From Pseudomonas kuykendallii (GTDB taxonomy: Bacteria; Pseudomonadota; Gammaproteobacteria; Pseudomonadales; Pseudomonadaceae): a stretch of DNA of 64,000 nt. The position numbers and the translations under genes were made by a program. Below, one piece after another: positions 51,119 through 64,000 of the stretch (position 1 is the stretch's first letter; every line of letters starts with the position of its first letter). The stretch is taken from positions 1 through 64,000 of the forward strand of contig NZ_FNNU01000001.1 of NCBI RefSeq assembly GCF_900106975.1, read 5' to 3'. The notes under the pieces were generated by a model that had not been told where the DNA came from, ran no database searches, and saw only the letters and a list, made by a program, of their open reading frames with translations.

Positions 51119-51210
51119 GGTGTTTTCCTTCTCTTCGTTGCCTTGGGGAAACTGCGCTTCTTGCGAAATTAGCGGGCAGTGTCGGGGTTCGGACCCGAAA
51201 ACCGTCCTGG

Positions 51211-51290
51211 TAAAAAGCCAGAAAGCTGGAAGCCTGTGAACGGAAACCGGGAAAACCCGGCATCCAGTCGCAAACTTCCAGCTTCCGGCT
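51211..51290 (-). promoter_or_regulatory. Long hairpin between rpsO and pnp
   Basis: About 15-bp arms (51217-51232 and 51275-51289, AGCCGGAAGCTGGAAG against CTTCCAGCTTTCTGGC on the minus strand) enclose an inner CCGGG/CCCGG stem and are followed by TTTTT. This looks like a leaky rpsO terminator and potential RNase III processing site ahead of pnp, as known in enterics. Confidence 0.6.
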
Positions 51291-51301
51291 CAGGCAGCGT
51301 C

Positions 51302-51571
51302 TTAGCGACGCAGACCCAGGCGACCGATCAGGGCGCTGTAACGAGTGGTGTCCTTACCCTTCAGGTAATCCAGCAGCTTGCGGCGCTGGTTGACCATACG
51401 GATCAGACCACGACGCGAGTGGTGATCCTTGCCGTTGGCCTTGAAGTGATCCTGAAGCTTGTTGATGTTGAAGGTCAGCAGTGCAACTTGCACTTCCGGA
51501 GAACCGGTGTCGCCTTCAGCTTGCTTGTACTCGTTAACGATCTGGGATTTTTCTTCAACGCTCAGTGCCAT
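51302..51571 (-). CDS. rpsO: 30S ribosomal protein S15
   Basis: An 89-residue primary 16S rRNA-binding protein: [28 protein letters not shown] and [23 protein letters not shown] are diagnostic. Standard place between truB and pnp. Confidence 0.97.
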   Translation of the reverse strand: MALSVEEKSQIVNEYKQAEGDTGSPEVQVALLTFNINKLQDHFKANGKDHHSRRGLIRMVNQRRKLLDYLKGKDTTRYSALIGRLGLRR

Positions 51572-51691
51572 GATTAGGGCTCCTTGAGTGAACAGGCCGG
51601 GACGGGTCCCGTGTTTTTAAAAGAGGAATGACCGTGCCTGCTGACAGCCACCCTCGTTGCCCCGCGCGGACGAATCCGCAAGCGGTATCGA

Positions 51692-52609
51692 TCACTCCGA
51701 TCGAATCAGTCGACGCGGCGCGATGCGCCCGTCTTCGCTCACTTCACCGATACCGATGAAGCGGCCATTGTGGTCCTGTACCCGCAGCATGCCGAACTTC
51801 GGTGCCTCGGGGGCGCGAACCGGCTGGCCGTGCAGCCAGTAGTAGGCGCTGTGTTCCGACAGCTGGATCAGCGGCCAATGCTCCAGGCCGCTGTCCGACG
51901 GCAACAGGAACTGGTCCAGTGCCTCGGCGCCGCCTTCGGCATGCACCTGTTCCAGGGTTTCCAGGCTGATCGCCTGGGCCAGGGAGTAGGGGCCGGCCTG
52001 TGTTCTGCGCAGTTCGGCGACATGCGCACCGCAGCCCAGTTGCTGACCAAGGTCCTCGACCAGCGTGCGAATGTAGGTGCCCTTGCTGCAGGCTACCGCC
52101 AGACGCGCCTTGTCGGCCTCGAAGTCGAGCAATTCCAGGCGCGCAATAGTAACAGAACGCGCCTCGCGCTCCACCACTTCGCCCGCCCGCGCCAGCTTGT
52201 ACAGCGGTTGGCCATCGCGCTTGAGCGCCGAGTACATCGGCGGAATCTGTTGGATATCCCCACGAAAGCCCGGCAGCGCGGCTTCAAGCGCCTCGCGACT
52301 GACGTCGACCGCTTGCCGATGGGTGACTTCACCCTCGGCATCGCCGGTGGTGGTGGTCACGCCGAGCTGGGCGACGGTCTCGTAGCCCTTGTCGGCGTCC
52401 AGCAGGTACTGGGAAAACTTGGTCGCCTCGCCGAAGCACAGCGGCAGCACGCCGGTCGCCAATGGGTCGAGACTGCCGGTGTGGCCGGCCTTCTCCGCAT
52501 TGAGCAGCCAGCGGACCTTCTGCAGCGCCGCGTTGGAGCTGAAGCCCCGCGGCTTGTCGAGCACCAGGATTCCGCTGACGTTGCGACGGATTCGTTTCAC
52601 CTGAGCCAA
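51692..52609 (-). CDS. truB: tRNA pseudouridine(55) synthase
   Basis: Makes pseudouridine 55 in the T-loop of tRNAs. 305 residues; catalytic Asp in [18 protein letters not shown], plus the RNA-contact [10 protein letters not shown] and a C-terminal PUA-like part. Starts at a TTG with GAGGAG 6 nt upstream, 3 nt after rbfA. Confidence 0.95.
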   Translation of the reverse strand: MAQVKRIRRNVSGILVLDKPRGFSSNAALQKVRWLLNAEKAGHTGSLDPLATGVLPLCFGEATKFSQYLLDADKGYETVAQLGVTTTTGDAEGEVTHRQAVDVSREALEAALPGFRGDIQQIPPMYSALKRDGQPLYKLARAGEVVEREARSVTIARLELLDFEADKARLAVACSKGTYIRTLVEDLGQQLGCGAHVAELRRTQAGPYSLAQAISLETLEQVHAEGGAEALDQFLLPSDSGLEHWPLIQLSEHSAYYWLHGQPVRAPEAPKFGMLRVQDHNGRFIGIGEVSEDGRIAPRRLIRSE

Positions 52610-52612
52610 GGC

Positions 52613-52996
52613 TTACTCCTCGGACTCGCCGCTGTGCTTGCGGTCTTCCGCCACGGCACGCTCGATCAGCGCCGACAGCTCTACGCCGCGACGAATGCTG
52701 GCGTCGTAGTGGAAATGCATCTGCGGCACGGTGCGCAGCTTCATTGCCTTGCCCAGGTGCATGCGCAGGAAGCCGGCGGCGTCCTGCAGAATTTTCAGGT
52801 TCGACGCGATCTTGTCGTCGTCCTGCCCCATCACGGTGATGAACACCTTGGCGTGGGACAGATCGCGGCTGACCTCGACGGCGGTGATGGTCACCAGGCC
52901 GAGGCGCGGGTCCTTGATTTCACGCTGGATGAGCAGCGCCAGTTCGCGCTGCATCTGGTCGCCGATACGCTGGGTACGGCTGAATTCTTTGGCCAT
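52613..52996 (-). CDS. rbfA: Ribosome-binding factor A
   Basis: A 127-residue KH-like 30S maturation factor ([48 protein letters not shown]). Needed for 16S 5'-end maturation. ATG at 52996 ([12 protein letters not shown]); upstream open frame crosses hairpin-rich non-coding sequence and is not used. Confidence 0.95.
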   Translation of the reverse strand: MAKEFSRTQRIGDQMQRELALLIQREIKDPRLGLVTITAVEVSRDLSHAKVFITVMGQDDDKIASNLKILQDAAGFLRMHLGKAMKLRTVPQMHFHYDASIRRGVELSALIERAVAEDRKHSGESEE

Positions 52997-53012
52997 GTTC
53001 TGACTACCTGTA

Positions 53013-53086
53013 CACCGGGCGGAAGAAAAACCCGCCCGGTTCATAAGCGGCAAACGCCCGGTCAGGCAGAGCCGAACCGGGCGTTG
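53013..53086 (-). promoter_or_regulatory. Two hairpins between infB and rbfA
   Basis: On the minus strand AACGCCCGGT...ACCGGGCGTTT (53051-53085) is followed by CCGGGCGGG-TTTTTCTT-CCGCCCGG (53015-53040). They could attenuate, process or stabilise the transcript in this operon. The second has its U-tract in the loop, so it is not a classical terminator. Confidence 0.5.
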
Positions 53087-53106
53087 CGTTGAGCGACGGA
53101 AGCAGC

Positions 53107-55608
53107 TTAGAGGCTGCGCGCCACCTGGACCTTCTCGAAGACTTCGATCTTGTCGCCAACCTTGACGTCGTTGTAGCTCTTCACGGCGATACCGCACTCC
53201 ATGCCGGCCCGCACTTCGGACACGTCGTCCTTGAAGCGGCGCAGGGATTCCAGTTCGCCCTCGAAGATCACCACGTCGTCGCGCAGTACGCGGATCGGAC
53301 GATTGCGGTGCACCAGACCCTCGGTGACCATGCAACCGGCGACCGCGCCGAATTTCGGCGAGCGGAACACGTCGCGAACTTCGGCGATACCGAGGATGTT
53401 CTCGCGAACATCGCTGCCAAGCATGCCGGTCAGGGCTTTCTTGACGTCTTCGATGATGTCGTAGATCACGTTGTAGTAACGCATGTCCAGGCCTTCGGCC
53501 TCGACGATCTTGCGAGCACCGGCGTCGGCACGCACGTTGAAGCCGAACAGCACCGCGTTGGAAGCCAGCGCCAGGTTGGCATCGGACTCGGTGATGCCAC
53601 CGACGCCGCCACCGACCACGCGCACCTGGACTTCGTCGTTGCCCAGGCCGCTGAGCGAACCCTGCAGCGCTTCCAGCGAACCACGGACGTCGGACTTGAG
53701 GACGATGTTGAGCGTCTTCTTCTCTTCCTGGCCCATGTTCTCGAAGATGTTTTCCAGCTTGCCCGCATGCGCACGAGCCAGCTTGACCTCGCGGAACTTG
53801 CCTTGACGGAACAGGGCAACTTCGCGGGCCTTCTTCTCGTCGGCGACCACGGTCATGTCGTCGCCGGCATCCGGAGTGCCGTCCAGGCCGAGAATCTCGA
53901 CCGGAATCGACGGACCGGCTTCCTTGATCGGCTTGCCATTCTCGTCAAGCATGGCGCGCACGCGGCCAAAGTTGACGCCGACCAGGACCATGTCGCCCTG
54001 ACGCAGGGTGCCGTCCTGAACCAGCACGGTGGCTACCGGGCCGCGGCCCTTGTCGAGACGGGACTCGACCACCACACCGCGGCCCGGGGCCGTCGGCGTA
54101 GCCTTGAGCTCGAGAACCTCGGCTTGCAGCAGCACGGCTTCCAGCAACTCGTCGACGCCGGTACCGGCCTTGGCCGAGACGCCCACGAATGGCGCGTCGC
54201 CGCCCCACTCTTCCGGAATCACATCGAGCGCGGCCAGGCCGTTCTTGATGTTGTCCGGGTTGGCTTCCGGCTTGTCCATCTTGTTGATCGCGACCACGAT
54301 CGGAACGCCGGCTGCCTTGGCATGCTGCACGGCTTCCTGGGTCTGCGGCATCACGCCGTCGTCGGCCGCCACCACGAGGATGACGATATCGGTGGCCTGG
54401 GCACCGCGGGCACGCATCTGGGTGAACGCGGCGTGACCGGGGGTATCGAGGAAGGTGACCATGCCGCGGTCGGTTTCCACGTGGTAGGCACCGATGTGCT
54501 GGGTGATACCGCCGGCTTCGCCAGCGGCCACCTTGGCACGACGGATATAGTCGAGCAGCGAGGTCTTGCCGTGGTCGACGTGACCCATGACGGTAACGAC
54601 CGGCGCACGGTGGAAGGATTCACCTTCGAACTTCAAAGATTCGGCCAGTTGCTCTTCCAGGGCGTTGTCGCTGACCAGCTTGACCTTGTGGCCGAACTCT
54701 TCGGCGATCAGTTGGGCAGTCTCCTGATCCAGCACCTGGTTGATGGTCACCGGGGTGCCCATCTTGAACATGAACTTGACGATTTCAGCGCCCTTGACCG
54801 CCATCTGTGCAGCCAGGTCGGCCACGGTGATGGTTTCACCGATATTCACGTCGCGCACGATGGGTCCTGTTGGGCTCTGGAACCCATGCTGATTGCGTTT
54901 CTTCAGCTTCGCCTTGCCGCGGCCACCACGACGGCCAAAGCTGTCGCTTTCGTCGTCGGTGCTGCGCGGTGCGACGCGCGGAGCGGGCACCTTGTCTTTC
55001 GGCGCGGGGCGATGCTGGGTGTGCTTGCGATCGCGACGTTCGTCGTCATCGCTACGCGCCTTCTCGGGGCGCCGCACTTCTTCCTTCTTGCGCTCTTCGA
55101 CGGGCGCCGCAGCGACCGGAAGCTCGGTGGAGGCGACTTCGCCGACGGCCGCGGCAGGCACGGCTGCGCCCACTTCTTCGACGGAAGGCTGCGCCTGCTG
55201 ACGGCGCGCTTCTTCTTCGGCGCGACGCTTGGCTTCTTCCTCGGCCTTCAGGCGAGCCGCCTCTTCCGCAGCGCGCTGCTCTTCCAGCTCGCGTTGCTTC
55301 TCGGCTTCGATCTCGTCGGGGCTGCGCTTGACGTAGGTCTTCTTCTTGCGCACTTCGACGCTGATGGTCTTGCTACCGGCAACCCGCAGGGTCGTGGTGG
55401 TCTTGCGCTGCAAGGTGATCTTGCGCGGCTCTTCCAGTTTCTCGCCGTGACTGCCCTTCAGATGGGCCAGCAGGGCCTGCTTTTCGTTATCGGTCACTAC
55501 TTGCTCGGCGCTGGTGTGCGACAGACCTGCCTCACGCATCTGCAGCAGCAGGCGCTCGACCGGTGTGTCGACCACTTGGGCCAGTTCTTTCACCGTGACT
55601 TGCGTCAT
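53107..55608 (-). CDS. infB: Translation initiation factor IF-2
   Basis: An 833-residue GTPase that brings fMet-tRNA to the 30S subunit. N-terminal IF2_N ([21 protein letters not shown]), a charged Ala/Glu/Arg-rich linker, then the G domain with [23 protein letters not shown] and NKMDKPE, and the C-terminal fMet-binding domains. ATG at 55608 chosen for the conserved N-terminus. Follows nusA by 26 bp. Confidence 0.97.
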   Translation of the reverse strand: MTQVTVKELAQVVDTPVERLLLQMREAGLSHTSAEQVVTDNEKQALLAHLKGSHGEKLEEPRKITLQRKTTTTLRVAGSKTISVEVRKKKTYVKRSPDEIEAEKQRELEEQRAAEEAARLKAEEEAKRRAEEEARRQQAQPSVEEVGAAVPAAAVGEVASTELPVAAAPVEERKKEEVRRPEKARSDDDERRDRKHTQHRPAPKDKVPAPRVAPRSTDDESDSFGRRGGRGKAKLKKRNQHGFQSPTGPIVRDVNIGETITVADLAAQMAVKGAEIVKFMFKMGTPVTINQVLDQETAQLIAEEFGHKVKLVSDNALEEQLAESLKFEGESFHRAPVVTVMGHVDHGKTSLLDYIRRAKVAAGEAGGITQHIGAYHVETDRGMVTFLDTPGHAAFTQMRARGAQATDIVILVVAADDGVMPQTQEAVQHAKAAGVPIVVAINKMDKPEANPDNIKNGLAALDVIPEEWGGDAPFVGVSAKAGTGVDELLEAVLLQAEVLELKATPTAPGRGVVVESRLDKGRGPVATVLVQDGTLRQGDMVLVGVNFGRVRAMLDENGKPIKEAGPSIPVEILGLDGTPDAGDDMTVVADEKKAREVALFRQGKFREVKLARAHAGKLENIFENMGQEEKKTLNIVLKSDVRGSLEALQGSLSGLGNDEVQVRVVGGGVGGITESDANLALASNAVLFGFNVRADAGARKIVEAEGLDMRYYNVIYDIIEDVKKALTGMLGSDVRENILGIAEVRDVFRSPKFGAVAGCMVTEGLVHRNRPIRVLRDDVVIFEGELESLRRFKDDVSEVRAGMECGIAVKSYNDVKVGDKIEVFEKVQVARSL

Positions 55609-55634
55609 GCATCTCTCTCCTCGACCGCGACTGC

Positions 55635-57116
55635 TTACTCGAACCAATGGGCTCGGGCGGCCATGATCAGCTTGCCGGCACGCTCTTCATCCATGCCGTC
55701 TATGTCGAGCAAGTCGTCGATCGACTGCTCGGCCAAATCTTCGCGGGTGATAACCCCGCGCATTGCCAGTTCCAACGCCAGGTCCTTCTCCATACCCTCG
55801 AGCGAGAGCAGGTCTTCGGCCGGCTGGGCATCCGCCAACTTCTCTTCGTTGGCGATGGCCTTGGTCAGCAGGCGATCCTTGGCACGGGAACGCAGCTCAT
55901 TGACGATGTCTTCGTCGAAGCCATCGATGTTGAGCATCTCTTCCATCGGCACGTAGGCGATCTCTTCCAGACTGGTGAAACCCTCTTCAACCAGTACCTG
56001 GGCAAGTTCCTCGTCGACTTCCAGCTCGTCGATGAAGGCCTGCATGATGTCGCCGGTCTCGGCCTGCTGCTTGGCCTGGATATCGGCCTCGGTCATCACG
56101 TTCAGCGTCCAGCCGGTCAACTGACTGGCAAGGCGAACGTTCTGGCCGCCGCGCCCGATAGCCTGGGCGAGGTTGTCTTCGCCAACGGCGATGTCCATCG
56201 CGTGGGCGTCTTCGTCGACGATGATCGCCGCCACTTCGGCCGGGGCCATGGCGTTGATCACGAACTGCGCGGCATTGTCGTCCCACAGCACGATGTCGAC
56301 ACGCTCGCCGCCCAGTTCGCCGGACACCGCCTGCACGCGCGAACCGCGCATGCCGATGCAGGCACCCTGCGGATCGATGCGCTTGTCCTTGGAGCGGACG
56401 GCGATCTTGGCGCGCGAACCCGGATCACGCGAGGCGGCCATCACTTCGATGAGCTCTTCGGCGATTTCCGGGACTTCGATGCGGAACAGCTCGATCAGCA
56501 TCGCCGGCGCGGTGCGCGACAGGATCAACTGAGGACCACGGTTTTCGGCGCGAATTTCCTTGAGCAGCGCACGCACGCGGGCGCCGACGCGGAAAGTCTC
56601 GCGCGGGATGATGTCTTCGCGGGCCAGCAGCGCTTCGGCGTTGTTGCCGAGGTCGACGATGACGTTGTCGCGGGTGACCTTCTTCACGGTGCCGAAGATG
56701 ATGTCGCCAACGCGGTCGCGATAGGCCTCGACCACTTGCGCACGCTCGGCTTCGCGCACCTTCTGCACGATGACCTGCTTGGCGGTCTGCGCAGCGATGC
56801 GGCCGAACTCGATGGAATCGATCTTCTCTTCGAATACGTCGCCGTACTGGGCGTCGGCCTTGCGCGCCTGCGCCTGGTCCAGGGTGTACTGGGCAGCCGG
56901 CTCCTCGAACTCCTCGTCGGGGACCACGGTCCAGCGACGGAACGTCTCGTAGTTACCGGTCTGGCGATTGATCTCCACCCGCAACTCGACGTCATCTTCA
57001 TAGCGTTTCTTGGTCGCCGTGGCCAAGGCCAACTCAAGCGCCTCGAAAATCACACTGGCCGGTACGCCCTTTTCATTGGACACCGACTCAACAACCAGCA
57101 GTACTTCTTTGCTCAT
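55635..57116 (-). CDS. nusA: Transcription termination/antitermination protein NusA
   Basis: A 493-residue protein: N-terminal polymerase-binding domain ([19 protein letters not shown]), S1 ([21 protein letters not shown]), two KH domains ([17 protein letters not shown] and [16 protein letters not shown]) and two acidic C-terminal helical repeats ([32 protein letters not shown]). Length equals that of P. aeruginosa NusA. Confidence 0.97.
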   Translation of the reverse strand: MSKEVLLVVESVSNEKGVPASVIFEALELALATATKKRYEDDVELRVEINRQTGNYETFRRWTVVPDEEFEEPAAQYTLDQAQARKADAQYGDVFEEKIDSIEFGRIAAQTAKQVIVQKVREAERAQVVEAYRDRVGDIIFGTVKKVTRDNVIVDLGNNAEALLAREDIIPRETFRVGARVRALLKEIRAENRGPQLILSRTAPAMLIELFRIEVPEIAEELIEVMAASRDPGSRAKIAVRSKDKRIDPQGACIGMRGSRVQAVSGELGGERVDIVLWDDNAAQFVINAMAPAEVAAIIVDEDAHAMDIAVGEDNLAQAIGRGGQNVRLASQLTGWTLNVMTEADIQAKQQAETGDIMQAFIDELEVDEELAQVLVEEGFTSLEEIAYVPMEEMLNIDGFDEDIVNELRSRAKDRLLTKAIANEEKLADAQPAEDLLSLEGMEKDLALELAMRGVITREDLAEQSIDDLLDIDGMDEERAGKLIMAARAHWFE

Positions 57117-57164
57117 CGTACGCCTCGCCTCTCGCAATCCATTGGACCCGCGGGGATCCGCCCC

Positions 57165-57623
57165 TCAGTCAAAACGGGGAATAATGTTGGCTTTGTCGAC
57201 CGAATCGATCGGCAACAGGTATTCGTGATCGTCGACCAGCACCACTACGTCCTGCTCTTCCGTACCGCGGAGGATGCCCTGAAAATTGCGCCGCCCCTCG
57301 AAGGGCGAACGCAGCTTGATCTTGACCTGCTCACCGGCATGAGCGGCGAACTGTTCCAAGGTGAACAGTGGCCGGTCCATTCCCGGAGAAGAGACTTCGA
57401 GGGTGTACTCGCTGGCGATGGGATCTTCCACATCGAGCACGCCGCTGATCTGGCGACTGACCTTTTCGCAGTCCTCGACCAGAATACCGTTGGCGCTATC
57501 GATATAGACCCGCAGCAGCGAATGCTTACCCTGAGAAATGAATTCGACGCCCCAGCATTGGTAACCCAGGGCTTCCACTACCGGCGCCAACATGGCCTGC
57601 AACTGTTCTAGCTTGCTCGACAC
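57165..57623 (-). CDS. rimP: Ribosome maturation factor RimP
   Basis: A 152-residue 30S assembly factor ([51 protein letters not shown]). GTG start at 57623 gives the standard length. First protein gene after tRNA-fMet, the classical metY-rimP-nusA-infB order. Confidence 0.95.
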   Translation of the reverse strand: MSSKLEQLQAMLAPVVEALGYQCWGVEFISQGKHSLLRVYIDSANGILVEDCEKVSRQISGVLDVEDPIASEYTLEVSSPGMDRPLFTLEQFAAHAGEQVKIKLRSPFEGRRNFQGILRGTEEQDVVVLVDDHEYLLPIDSVDKANIIPRFD

Positions 57624-57719
57624 GAAAGCCCCTCGCGCATGCTGTGCAAATAAAAAATGGGCGAAACGCCCATCCCTTGAAGCCGCCTGGAATTGCCCGG
57701 CGGCAGACTGTCCAGCTAG

Positions 57720-57745
57720 CAAAAAGCCCCTGAAAAGGGGCTTCG
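57720..57745 (-). terminator. Terminator-like hairpin after tRNA-fMet
   Basis: AAGCCCCT/AGGGGCTT stem (57724-57743) with TTTTTG on the minus strand. It lies between the tRNA and rimP and should set the ratio of tRNA to downstream mRNA. Confidence 0.75.
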
Positions 57746-57752
57746 CTACTAC

Positions 57753-57829
<77 letters not shown>

Positions 57830-57890
57830 ACAAAGCTGGGGCGAAAGTATACGGTTATTTACCCTTTCAGGTCAACCGAACCTCCGCTAA

Positions 57891-57920
57891 CAGCAAAGCC
57901 CGCTATTGCGGGCTTTGCTG
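57891..57920 (-). terminator. Hairpin between tRNA-Leu and tRNA-fMet
   Basis: A perfect 13-bp stem CAGCAAAGCCCGC/GCGGGCTTTGCTG with loop TATT. The T-tract is interrupted, so it may be a processing or weak termination site. Confidence 0.6.
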
Positions 57921-57925
57921 AGTAT

Positions 57926-58011
57926 TGGTACCGAGGAGGGGACTCGAACCCCTACAGCCTATGGCCACTACCACCTCAAGGTAGCGTGTCTACCAATTCC
58001 ACCACCTCGGC
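57926..58011 (-). tRNA. tRNA-Leu (GAG)
   Basis: 86-nt class II tRNA with long variable arm and encoded CCA. Acceptor GCCGAGG, anticodon loop TTGAGGT within CTACC/GGTAG, T-loop GTTCGAGTC. It lies 12 bp downstream of secG, an arrangement conserved in proteobacteria. Confidence 0.97.
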
Positions 58012-58023
58012 AAAACTTGCCTT

Positions 58024-58410
58024 CTACTTCTGCTCTGGAGCCTGAGGTACGTCAGCGCCATCGTTGGCCGCTGGCTTTTGCTCTTCGAGCACCGGCACAT
58101 CACTTGCTGCCGATTCTTTCTTCTGCACTTCCATGACCGCCGGATCAGGCAGGCCGATGTTAGTCAGCGCTTCAGCCTTTTCCTTAGCAAAGTAACCTAA
58201 GCCCAAGCTGGTCAAGAAAAAAACGGTGGCCAGTATAGCAGTAACTCGACTCAGAAAGGTAGAGGAACCTTGGCCGCCAAATACAGTTGCGGAAGCACCG
58301 GAACCAAAAGAGGCACCCGCATCCGCACCCTTCCCCTGCTGCAGAAGCACCAGAGCGATAACACTCAGAGCCCCCAGCAGGTGAACAACGATTACGACAG
58401 TTTGCAGCAT
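58024..58410 (-). CDS. secG: Preprotein translocase subunit SecG
   Basis: A 128-residue inner-membrane Sec component with two membrane helices ([23 protein letters not shown] and [23 protein letters not shown]) and the conserved [15 protein letters not shown] loop between them. A variable acidic C-terminus follows. ATG at 58410, 4 bp after tpiA. Confidence 0.95.
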   Translation of the reverse strand: MLQTVVIVVHLLGALSVIALVLLQQGKGADAGASFGSGASATVFGGQGSSTFLSRVTAILATVFFLTSLGLGYFAKEKAEALTNIGLPDPAVMEVQKKESAASDVPVLEEQKPAANDGADVPQAPEQK

Positions 58411-58414
58411 TTCA

Positions 58415-59170
58415 TCAGCATCCCGCGGCGCGACAGATCGCACCGAATTCATCCGCATTCAAGGAGGCACCACCAATCAGCCCCCCATCGATATCCGCCA
58501 TGCCAAACAGCTCGGCGGCATTGGTGGCCTTGACGCTGCCGCCGTAAAGAATCCTCATACCCTGCGCCACTTCTGCGCTCTCGCCCGCCAACTGCGCGCG
58601 AATCGCCGCATGGACCGCTTGCGCCTGGGCCGGCGTCGCAGTCAGTCCGGTACCAATGGCCCAGACCGGCTCATAGGCGATCACCGCATTGAAGAAGGCA
58701 CCGATGCCCAATTCATGGATGATGCTGCCCAATTGCTCGGACACCACTTCGAGCGTCCGCCCCGCCTGACGCTGCTCCAGCGTCTCGCCGACACAGAGGA
58801 TGGGCACCAACCCATGCGACTGCGCCGCGATGAACTTGCGGCTGAGCAACTCGTCACTCTCGCCGAACAGCTGGCGGCGCTCGGAATGTCCGATCAACAC
58901 CAGCTTGCAACCTGCATCAGCCAACTGAGCCGCGGAAACCTCTCCCGTCAGCGCACCTTGCCAAGGCTCTTTCGCGCAGTTTTGCGCACCGACCGCTATG
59001 GGCGAATCGGCGAGAACCTCGAGCACGCGCTCTACATGGAGAAAAGGCGGCAGTACGGCGACTTCGACCGAATCCGGTATCGCCAGTTGGCGAACACCTT
59101 GGGCGAGCGCATCAGCGCTGGCGCGGGTACCGTGCATTTTCCAGTTACCAGCAACCATCGGGCGACGCAT
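58415..59170 (-). CDS. tpiA: Triosephosphate isomerase
   Basis: A 251-residue glycolytic/gluconeogenic TIM barrel: NWKMHG, catalytic His in [13 protein letters not shown], catalytic Glu in [11 protein letters not shown] and the phosphate loop [16 protein letters not shown] at 59170 ([12 protein letters not shown]) is the conserved start. Confidence 0.96.
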   Translation of the reverse strand: MRRPMVAGNWKMHGTRASADALAQGVRQLAIPDSVEVAVLPPFLHVERVLEVLADSPIAVGAQNCAKEPWQGALTGEVSAAQLADAGCKLVLIGHSERRQLFGESDELLSRKFIAAQSHGLVPILCVGETLEQRQAGRTLEVVSEQLGSIIHELGIGAFFNAVIAYEPVWAIGTGLTATPAQAQAVHAAIRAQLAGESAEVAQGMRILYGGSVKATNAAELFGMADIDGGLIGGASLNADEFGAICRAAGC

Positions 59171-59234
59171 GCTCAACCTCGTCGATCAAAGTGGGCGCAG
59201 ATGTTAACCAAGAGCTTGCGGACTGGCAAGCGAA

Positions 59235-60572
59235 TCAAGCACATACCTCTGTCACGACCTTCGCCAGCTCATCGGCGTAGCCGCGCACCTGGGCTTCATC
59301 GTCACCTTCGACCATCACCCGCACCAGCGGCTCGGTGCCCGACTTGCGCAACAGCACGCGGCCGCGCCCCGCCATGCGCTCCTGAACACGCTCGCAGGCG
59401 TCCCGGACAGCCGGGTGCTCGACCGGATCCAGGTCGCCGGAAAAACGCACGTTGACCAGAACCTGCGGGCACTTGCGCAGCGCCTGGCGCGCCTCGGCCA
59501 GAGTCTGCCCGCGACGCTTGAGCGCCATCAGCACCTGCAGTGCGGCGATGATCGCGTCGCCGGTGGTGGTGTACTGACAGCACACGATGTGCCCGGAGTT
59601 CTCGCCACCCAGCTGCCAGCCACGCGACAGCAGCTCGCTCATCACGTACCGGTCACCCACCTTGGCGCGCACGAACGGAATGTCCAGCTCCTTGAATGCA
59701 AGTTCGAGCCCCAGGTTGCTCATCAGGGTGCCAACTACACCACCCTGCAACCGACCCTGCTCGTGCAGATCGCGAGCGATCACGTAGAGCAGCTCGTCAC
59801 CGTCGACGATGGCGCCGGTGTGATCGACCATCAGCACGCGATCGCCGTCGCCATCGAAGGCGATGCCGATGTCCGCGTGCTGCTCGATGACGGTCGCCTG
59901 CAACGACTCCACATGGGTCGAACCGCACTGGTCGTTTATGTTCAGGCCATTGGGCTGGGCGGCAAGGACGCTGACCTCGGCACCCAACTCGCGGAACACG
60001 TTCGGCGCCACCTTGTAGGTCGCCCCGTGGGCGCAGTCGACGACGATCTTCAGCCCGGCGAAATCGGTACTGGTCGGCACGCTGCTCTTGCAGAACTCGA
60101 TGTAGCGTCCGGCGGCGTCGTTGATCCGCGAGACCTTGCCCAGCTTGGCGGAATCCACCACCACCATCGGCGTATCAAGCAGTTCCTCGATCATCAGTTC
60201 TACCTCGTCGGGCAACTTGGTGCCGTGGCCGGAGAAGAACTTGATGCCGTTGTCGTAGTGCGGATTGTGCGAGGCGCTGATGACGATACCCGCCTCGGCG
60301 TGGAAGGTGCGGGTCAGGTAGGCAATGGCAGGCGTCGGCATGGGCCCGAGCAGCAAGACGTCGGCACCGGCCGCGGACAACCCCGCCTCCAGCGCGGACT
60401 CGAACATGTACCCGGAGATGCGCGTGTCCTTGCCCACCAGAATCCGGCAGGCGCCCTGGCGACGGAACGCCATTCCAGCGGCCCAGCCGAGCTTGAGCAT
60501 GAAGTCCGGCGTAATGGGAAATTGCCCGACCAGTCCGCGAATACCGTCGGTGCCGAAATACTTTCTGCTCAT
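59235..60572 (-). CDS. glmM: Phosphoglucosamine mutase
   Basis: Converts glucosamine-6-phosphate to the 1-phosphate for UDP-GlcNAc. 445 residues; begins [13 protein letters not shown], has the phosphoserine loop [13 protein letters not shown], metal loop DGDGDR and sugar loop GGENSGH. Between folP and tpiA as in P. aeruginosa. Confidence 0.96.
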   Translation of the reverse strand: MSRKYFGTDGIRGLVGQFPITPDFMLKLGWAAGMAFRRQGACRILVGKDTRISGYMFESALEAGLSAAGADVLLLGPMPTPAIAYLTRTFHAEAGIVISASHNPHYDNGIKFFSGHGTKLPDEVELMIEELLDTPMVVVDSAKLGKVSRINDAAGRYIEFCKSSVPTSTDFAGLKIVVDCAHGATYKVAPNVFRELGAEVSVLAAQPNGLNINDQCGSTHVESLQATVIEQHADIGIAFDGDGDRVLMVDHTGAIVDGDELLYVIARDLHEQGRLQGGVVGTLMSNLGLELAFKELDIPFVRAKVGDRYVMSELLSRGWQLGGENSGHIVCCQYTTTGDAIIAALQVLMALKRRGQTLAEARQALRKCPQVLVNVRFSGDLDPVEHPAVRDACERVQERMAGRGRVLLRKSGTEPLVRVMVEGDDEAQVRGYADELAKVVTEVCA

Positions 60573-60588
60573 AACCGCTCCATCAAAT

Positions 60589-61440
60589 TCATTCCGCCGC
60601 TTCCACCGCAGCGATCATTCGAACCACATCGACCGTCTCGGCCACGTCATGCACCCGCAGGATATGCGCGCCCTTGGCCACCGCGAGGGCCGCCAGGGCC
60701 AAGCCACCATACAGGCGGTCTTCGACGCCACATCCAAGCGCCTGGCCGATCATGCTCTTGCGCGAGACGCCCACCAGCAGCGGCAGGCCGAACCGCAACA
60801 GGGCGTCGAGGTGCTTGAACAGGCTCAAATTATGCGCCAGGTTCTTGGCAAAGCCGAACCCAGGATCGAGGAGCAGCTTTTCGCGGCCGATTCCCGCGGC
60901 CTCGCACAGCGCGACGCGCGCCCCCAGATAGTCACAGACCTCTTCGACGACATCCCCATAAGCCGGACGGTCCTGCATGGTCGCCGGCTCGCCACGCATG
61001 TGCATCAGGCAGACCGCCAGGCCGCTGTCGGCAGCCGCCTGCAGGGCGCCCTCTCGACTCAGCGAACGCACATCGTTGATCAGGCCCGCACCCTGCTGGG
61101 CGCTTTCGCGCATCACCTGGGGGGTGGAGGTATCCACCGAGATGATCACGTCGAGTTCGGCCGCGATCGCCTGGACGACCGGAATGACGCGGTCGAGCTC
61201 TTCGTCGACGGATACGACGGCAGCGCCCGGGCGGGTCGACTCGCCACCGACATCGATCAACGTCGCCCCCGCCACAACCATGGCTTCGGCGTGCCGCAAC
61301 GCATCGTCGAGCGCATTGAAGCGGCCGCCATCGGAAAAGGAATCGGGGGTAACGTTGAGAATGCCCATGACATGCGGGCGGCTTAAATCAAGAACCCGGT
61401 TGCCGCAAGGCAACCGGGTCTGGTTTTGCTGAACGATCAT
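60589..61440 (-). CDS. folP: Dihydropteroate synthase
   Basis: Condenses p-aminobenzoate with the pteridine pyrophosphate made by FolK; target of sulfonamides. 283 residues with [30 protein letters not shown] and [14 protein letters not shown]. The ATG at 61440 lies 7 nt after the ftsH stop. The first codons encode a strong hairpin (61394-61419). Confidence 0.95.
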   Translation of the reverse strand: MIVQQNQTRLPCGNRVLDLSRPHVMGILNVTPDSFSDGGRFNALDDALRHAEAMVVAGATLIDVGGESTRPGAAVVSVDEELDRVIPVVQAIAAELDVIISVDTSTPQVMRESAQQGAGLINDVRSLSREGALQAAADSGLAVCLMHMRGEPATMQDRPAYGDVVEEVCDYLGARVALCEAAGIGREKLLLDPGFGFAKNLAHNLSLFKHLDALLRFGLPLLVGVSRKSMIGQALGCGVEDRLYGGLALAALAVAKGAHILRVHDVAETVDVVRMIAAVEAAE

Positions 61441-61447
61441 GACTGTC

Positions 61448-63364
<1,917 letters not shown>

Positions 63365-63526
63365 GTCGTTCAATTCTCTAACCCTCTGGAGCAGGCCAAT
63401 TCGACCTCGTACCCGCATGACGGCTGGTTGGTAACCCGCCTAACTTACTATACAACCCCACCCCGGGCGGGAGGTGTCTGTAACCCTTTATATCGTTGAG
63501 ACTGCCAGAAAAGCGCTTTAGTGCAA

Positions 63527-64000
63527 TCACTCTCCGCGGAAACCGCGAGCCAGCAGGTACTGCTCACGGGATCGATCGCGGGAGGACAGCGGCTTGCGCA
63601 TCTGCACCTTGTCGAACTGCTCGCGGACCTGCTTGTGGTAAAGATCGAAACCTTCGCCCTGGAAAATCTTGATCAGGAAATCGCCCCCCGGACGCAATAC
63701 CCGGCCGGCGAGATCCAGTGCCAGCTCGCACAGATACATCGCGCGAGGCTGATCCGAAGCCCTCACTCCACTCATATTGGGGGCCATGTCGGAAATCACA
63801 AGGTCCACCGGGTTTTCGCCAATGGCTTCGAGGATACGGGCGAACACCGCATCGTCGGTGAAGTCGCCCTGAATGAAGGTCACGTCGGGAATGCTGTCCA
63901 TCTCCAGGATGTCGGAGGCGATCAGCCGGCCACGGTCGCCAATGACCCGGCTGGTGACCTGCGACCAGCCTCCCGGCGCCGCGCCGAGGTCGACGACGGT
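63527..64000 (-). CDS. rlmE: 23S rRNA 2'-O-ribose methyltransferase RlmE (partial)
   Basis: C-terminal about 157 residues only; the 5' end lies beyond the window. Visible are SAM motif I ([13 protein letters not shown]), DMAPNMSG with a catalytic Asp, and the catalytic Lys of [13 protein letters not shown], as in RrmJ/FtsJ. It methylates U2552 of 23S rRNA. The ftsJ-ftsH pairing is conserved. Confidence 0.95.
   Translation of the reverse strand, partial: TVVDLGAAPGGWSQVTSRVIGDRGRLIASDILEMDSIPDVTFIQGDFTDDAVFARILEAIGENPVDLVISDMAPNMSGVRASDQPRAMYLCELALDLAGRVLRPGGDFLIKIFQGEGFDLYHKQVREQFDKVQMRKPLSSRDRSREQYLLARGFRGE

Noticed and set aside
48773-51172. 799-codon plus-strand frame opposite pnp
   Set aside because: Antisense shadow of PNPase, Gly/Asp/His-rich without domain signatures.
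53089-55956. 955-codon plus-strand frame opposite infB
   Set aside because: Antisense shadow of IF-2; no recognisable protein.

Overview
The window is a contiguous stretch of a high-GC Pseudomonas chromosome, most likely from the P. aeruginosa group. Gene content and order follow the P. aeruginosa PAO1 segment pssA-ilvCHI-mrcB-cbpA-prrF-phu-dksA-cbrAB-crcZ-pcnB-panBC-pgi-acs-pnp-rpsO-truB-rbfA-infB-nusA-rimP-secG-tpiA-glmM-folP-ftsH-rlmE, as I recall it. I see no insertion sequence, prophage, CRISPR array or plasmid function. The long open frames antisense to many genes are GC-driven shadows.

Layout. 1-430: four regularly spaced sigma70-type promoters firing leftward out of the window, probably for an rRNA operon. 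489-4754 (minus): phosphatidylserine synthase and the branched-chain amino acid genes ilvI-ilvH-ilvC, with a possible leader peptide. 5156-13085: DUF4124 protein, YqcC-like/TPR lipoprotein/mrcB operon (PBP1b), a kinase-like/P-loop fusion, a pentapeptide protein, a methyltransferase, a TfoX C-terminal-domain protein and the cyclic-nucleotide-binding protein CbpA. 13180-18170: iron region with one PrrF-type sRNA and the heme operon phuSTUVW, lacking the phuR receptor gene at the expected divergent position.

18291-26318: the most lineage-specific part. It holds a Rieske protein, a perfect 23-bp inverted repeat, a DAHP synthase gene preceded by an aromatic-residue leader peptide, an intrinsic terminator and a second small ORF. 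It also holds two acetamidase/formamidase paralogues, one Tat-exported and one fused in frame behind an AraC-type regulator, followed by an aminotransferase-sfsA pair.

26512-35204: dksA, gluQ, the carbon/nitrogen control module cbrX-cbrA-cbrB with the CrcZ sRNA (sigma54 promoter, CA-rich Hfq/Crc motifs), then pcnB-folK. 35400-47954: panB-panC (no panD), pgi, acetyl-CoA synthetase, an MpaB-like protein, a thiolase, an RlmI-like methyltransferase, a DUF748 protein and two tandem DUF2845 proteins. 47955-48377: a gene-free gap with a GGGGAC repeat capable of G-quadruplex formation.

48378-64000 (all minus): a BON protein, then the translation/RNA operon in transcription order rlmE, ftsH, folP, glmM, tpiA, secG, tRNA-Leu(GAG), tRNA-fMet, rimP, nusA, infB, rbfA, truB, rpsO, pnp. 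rlmE runs off the right edge. The functional themes are central carbon control (Cbr/Crc), iron and heme economy (Fur, PrrF, Phu), amino-acid biosynthesis under possible leader control, and core RNA/translation functions.
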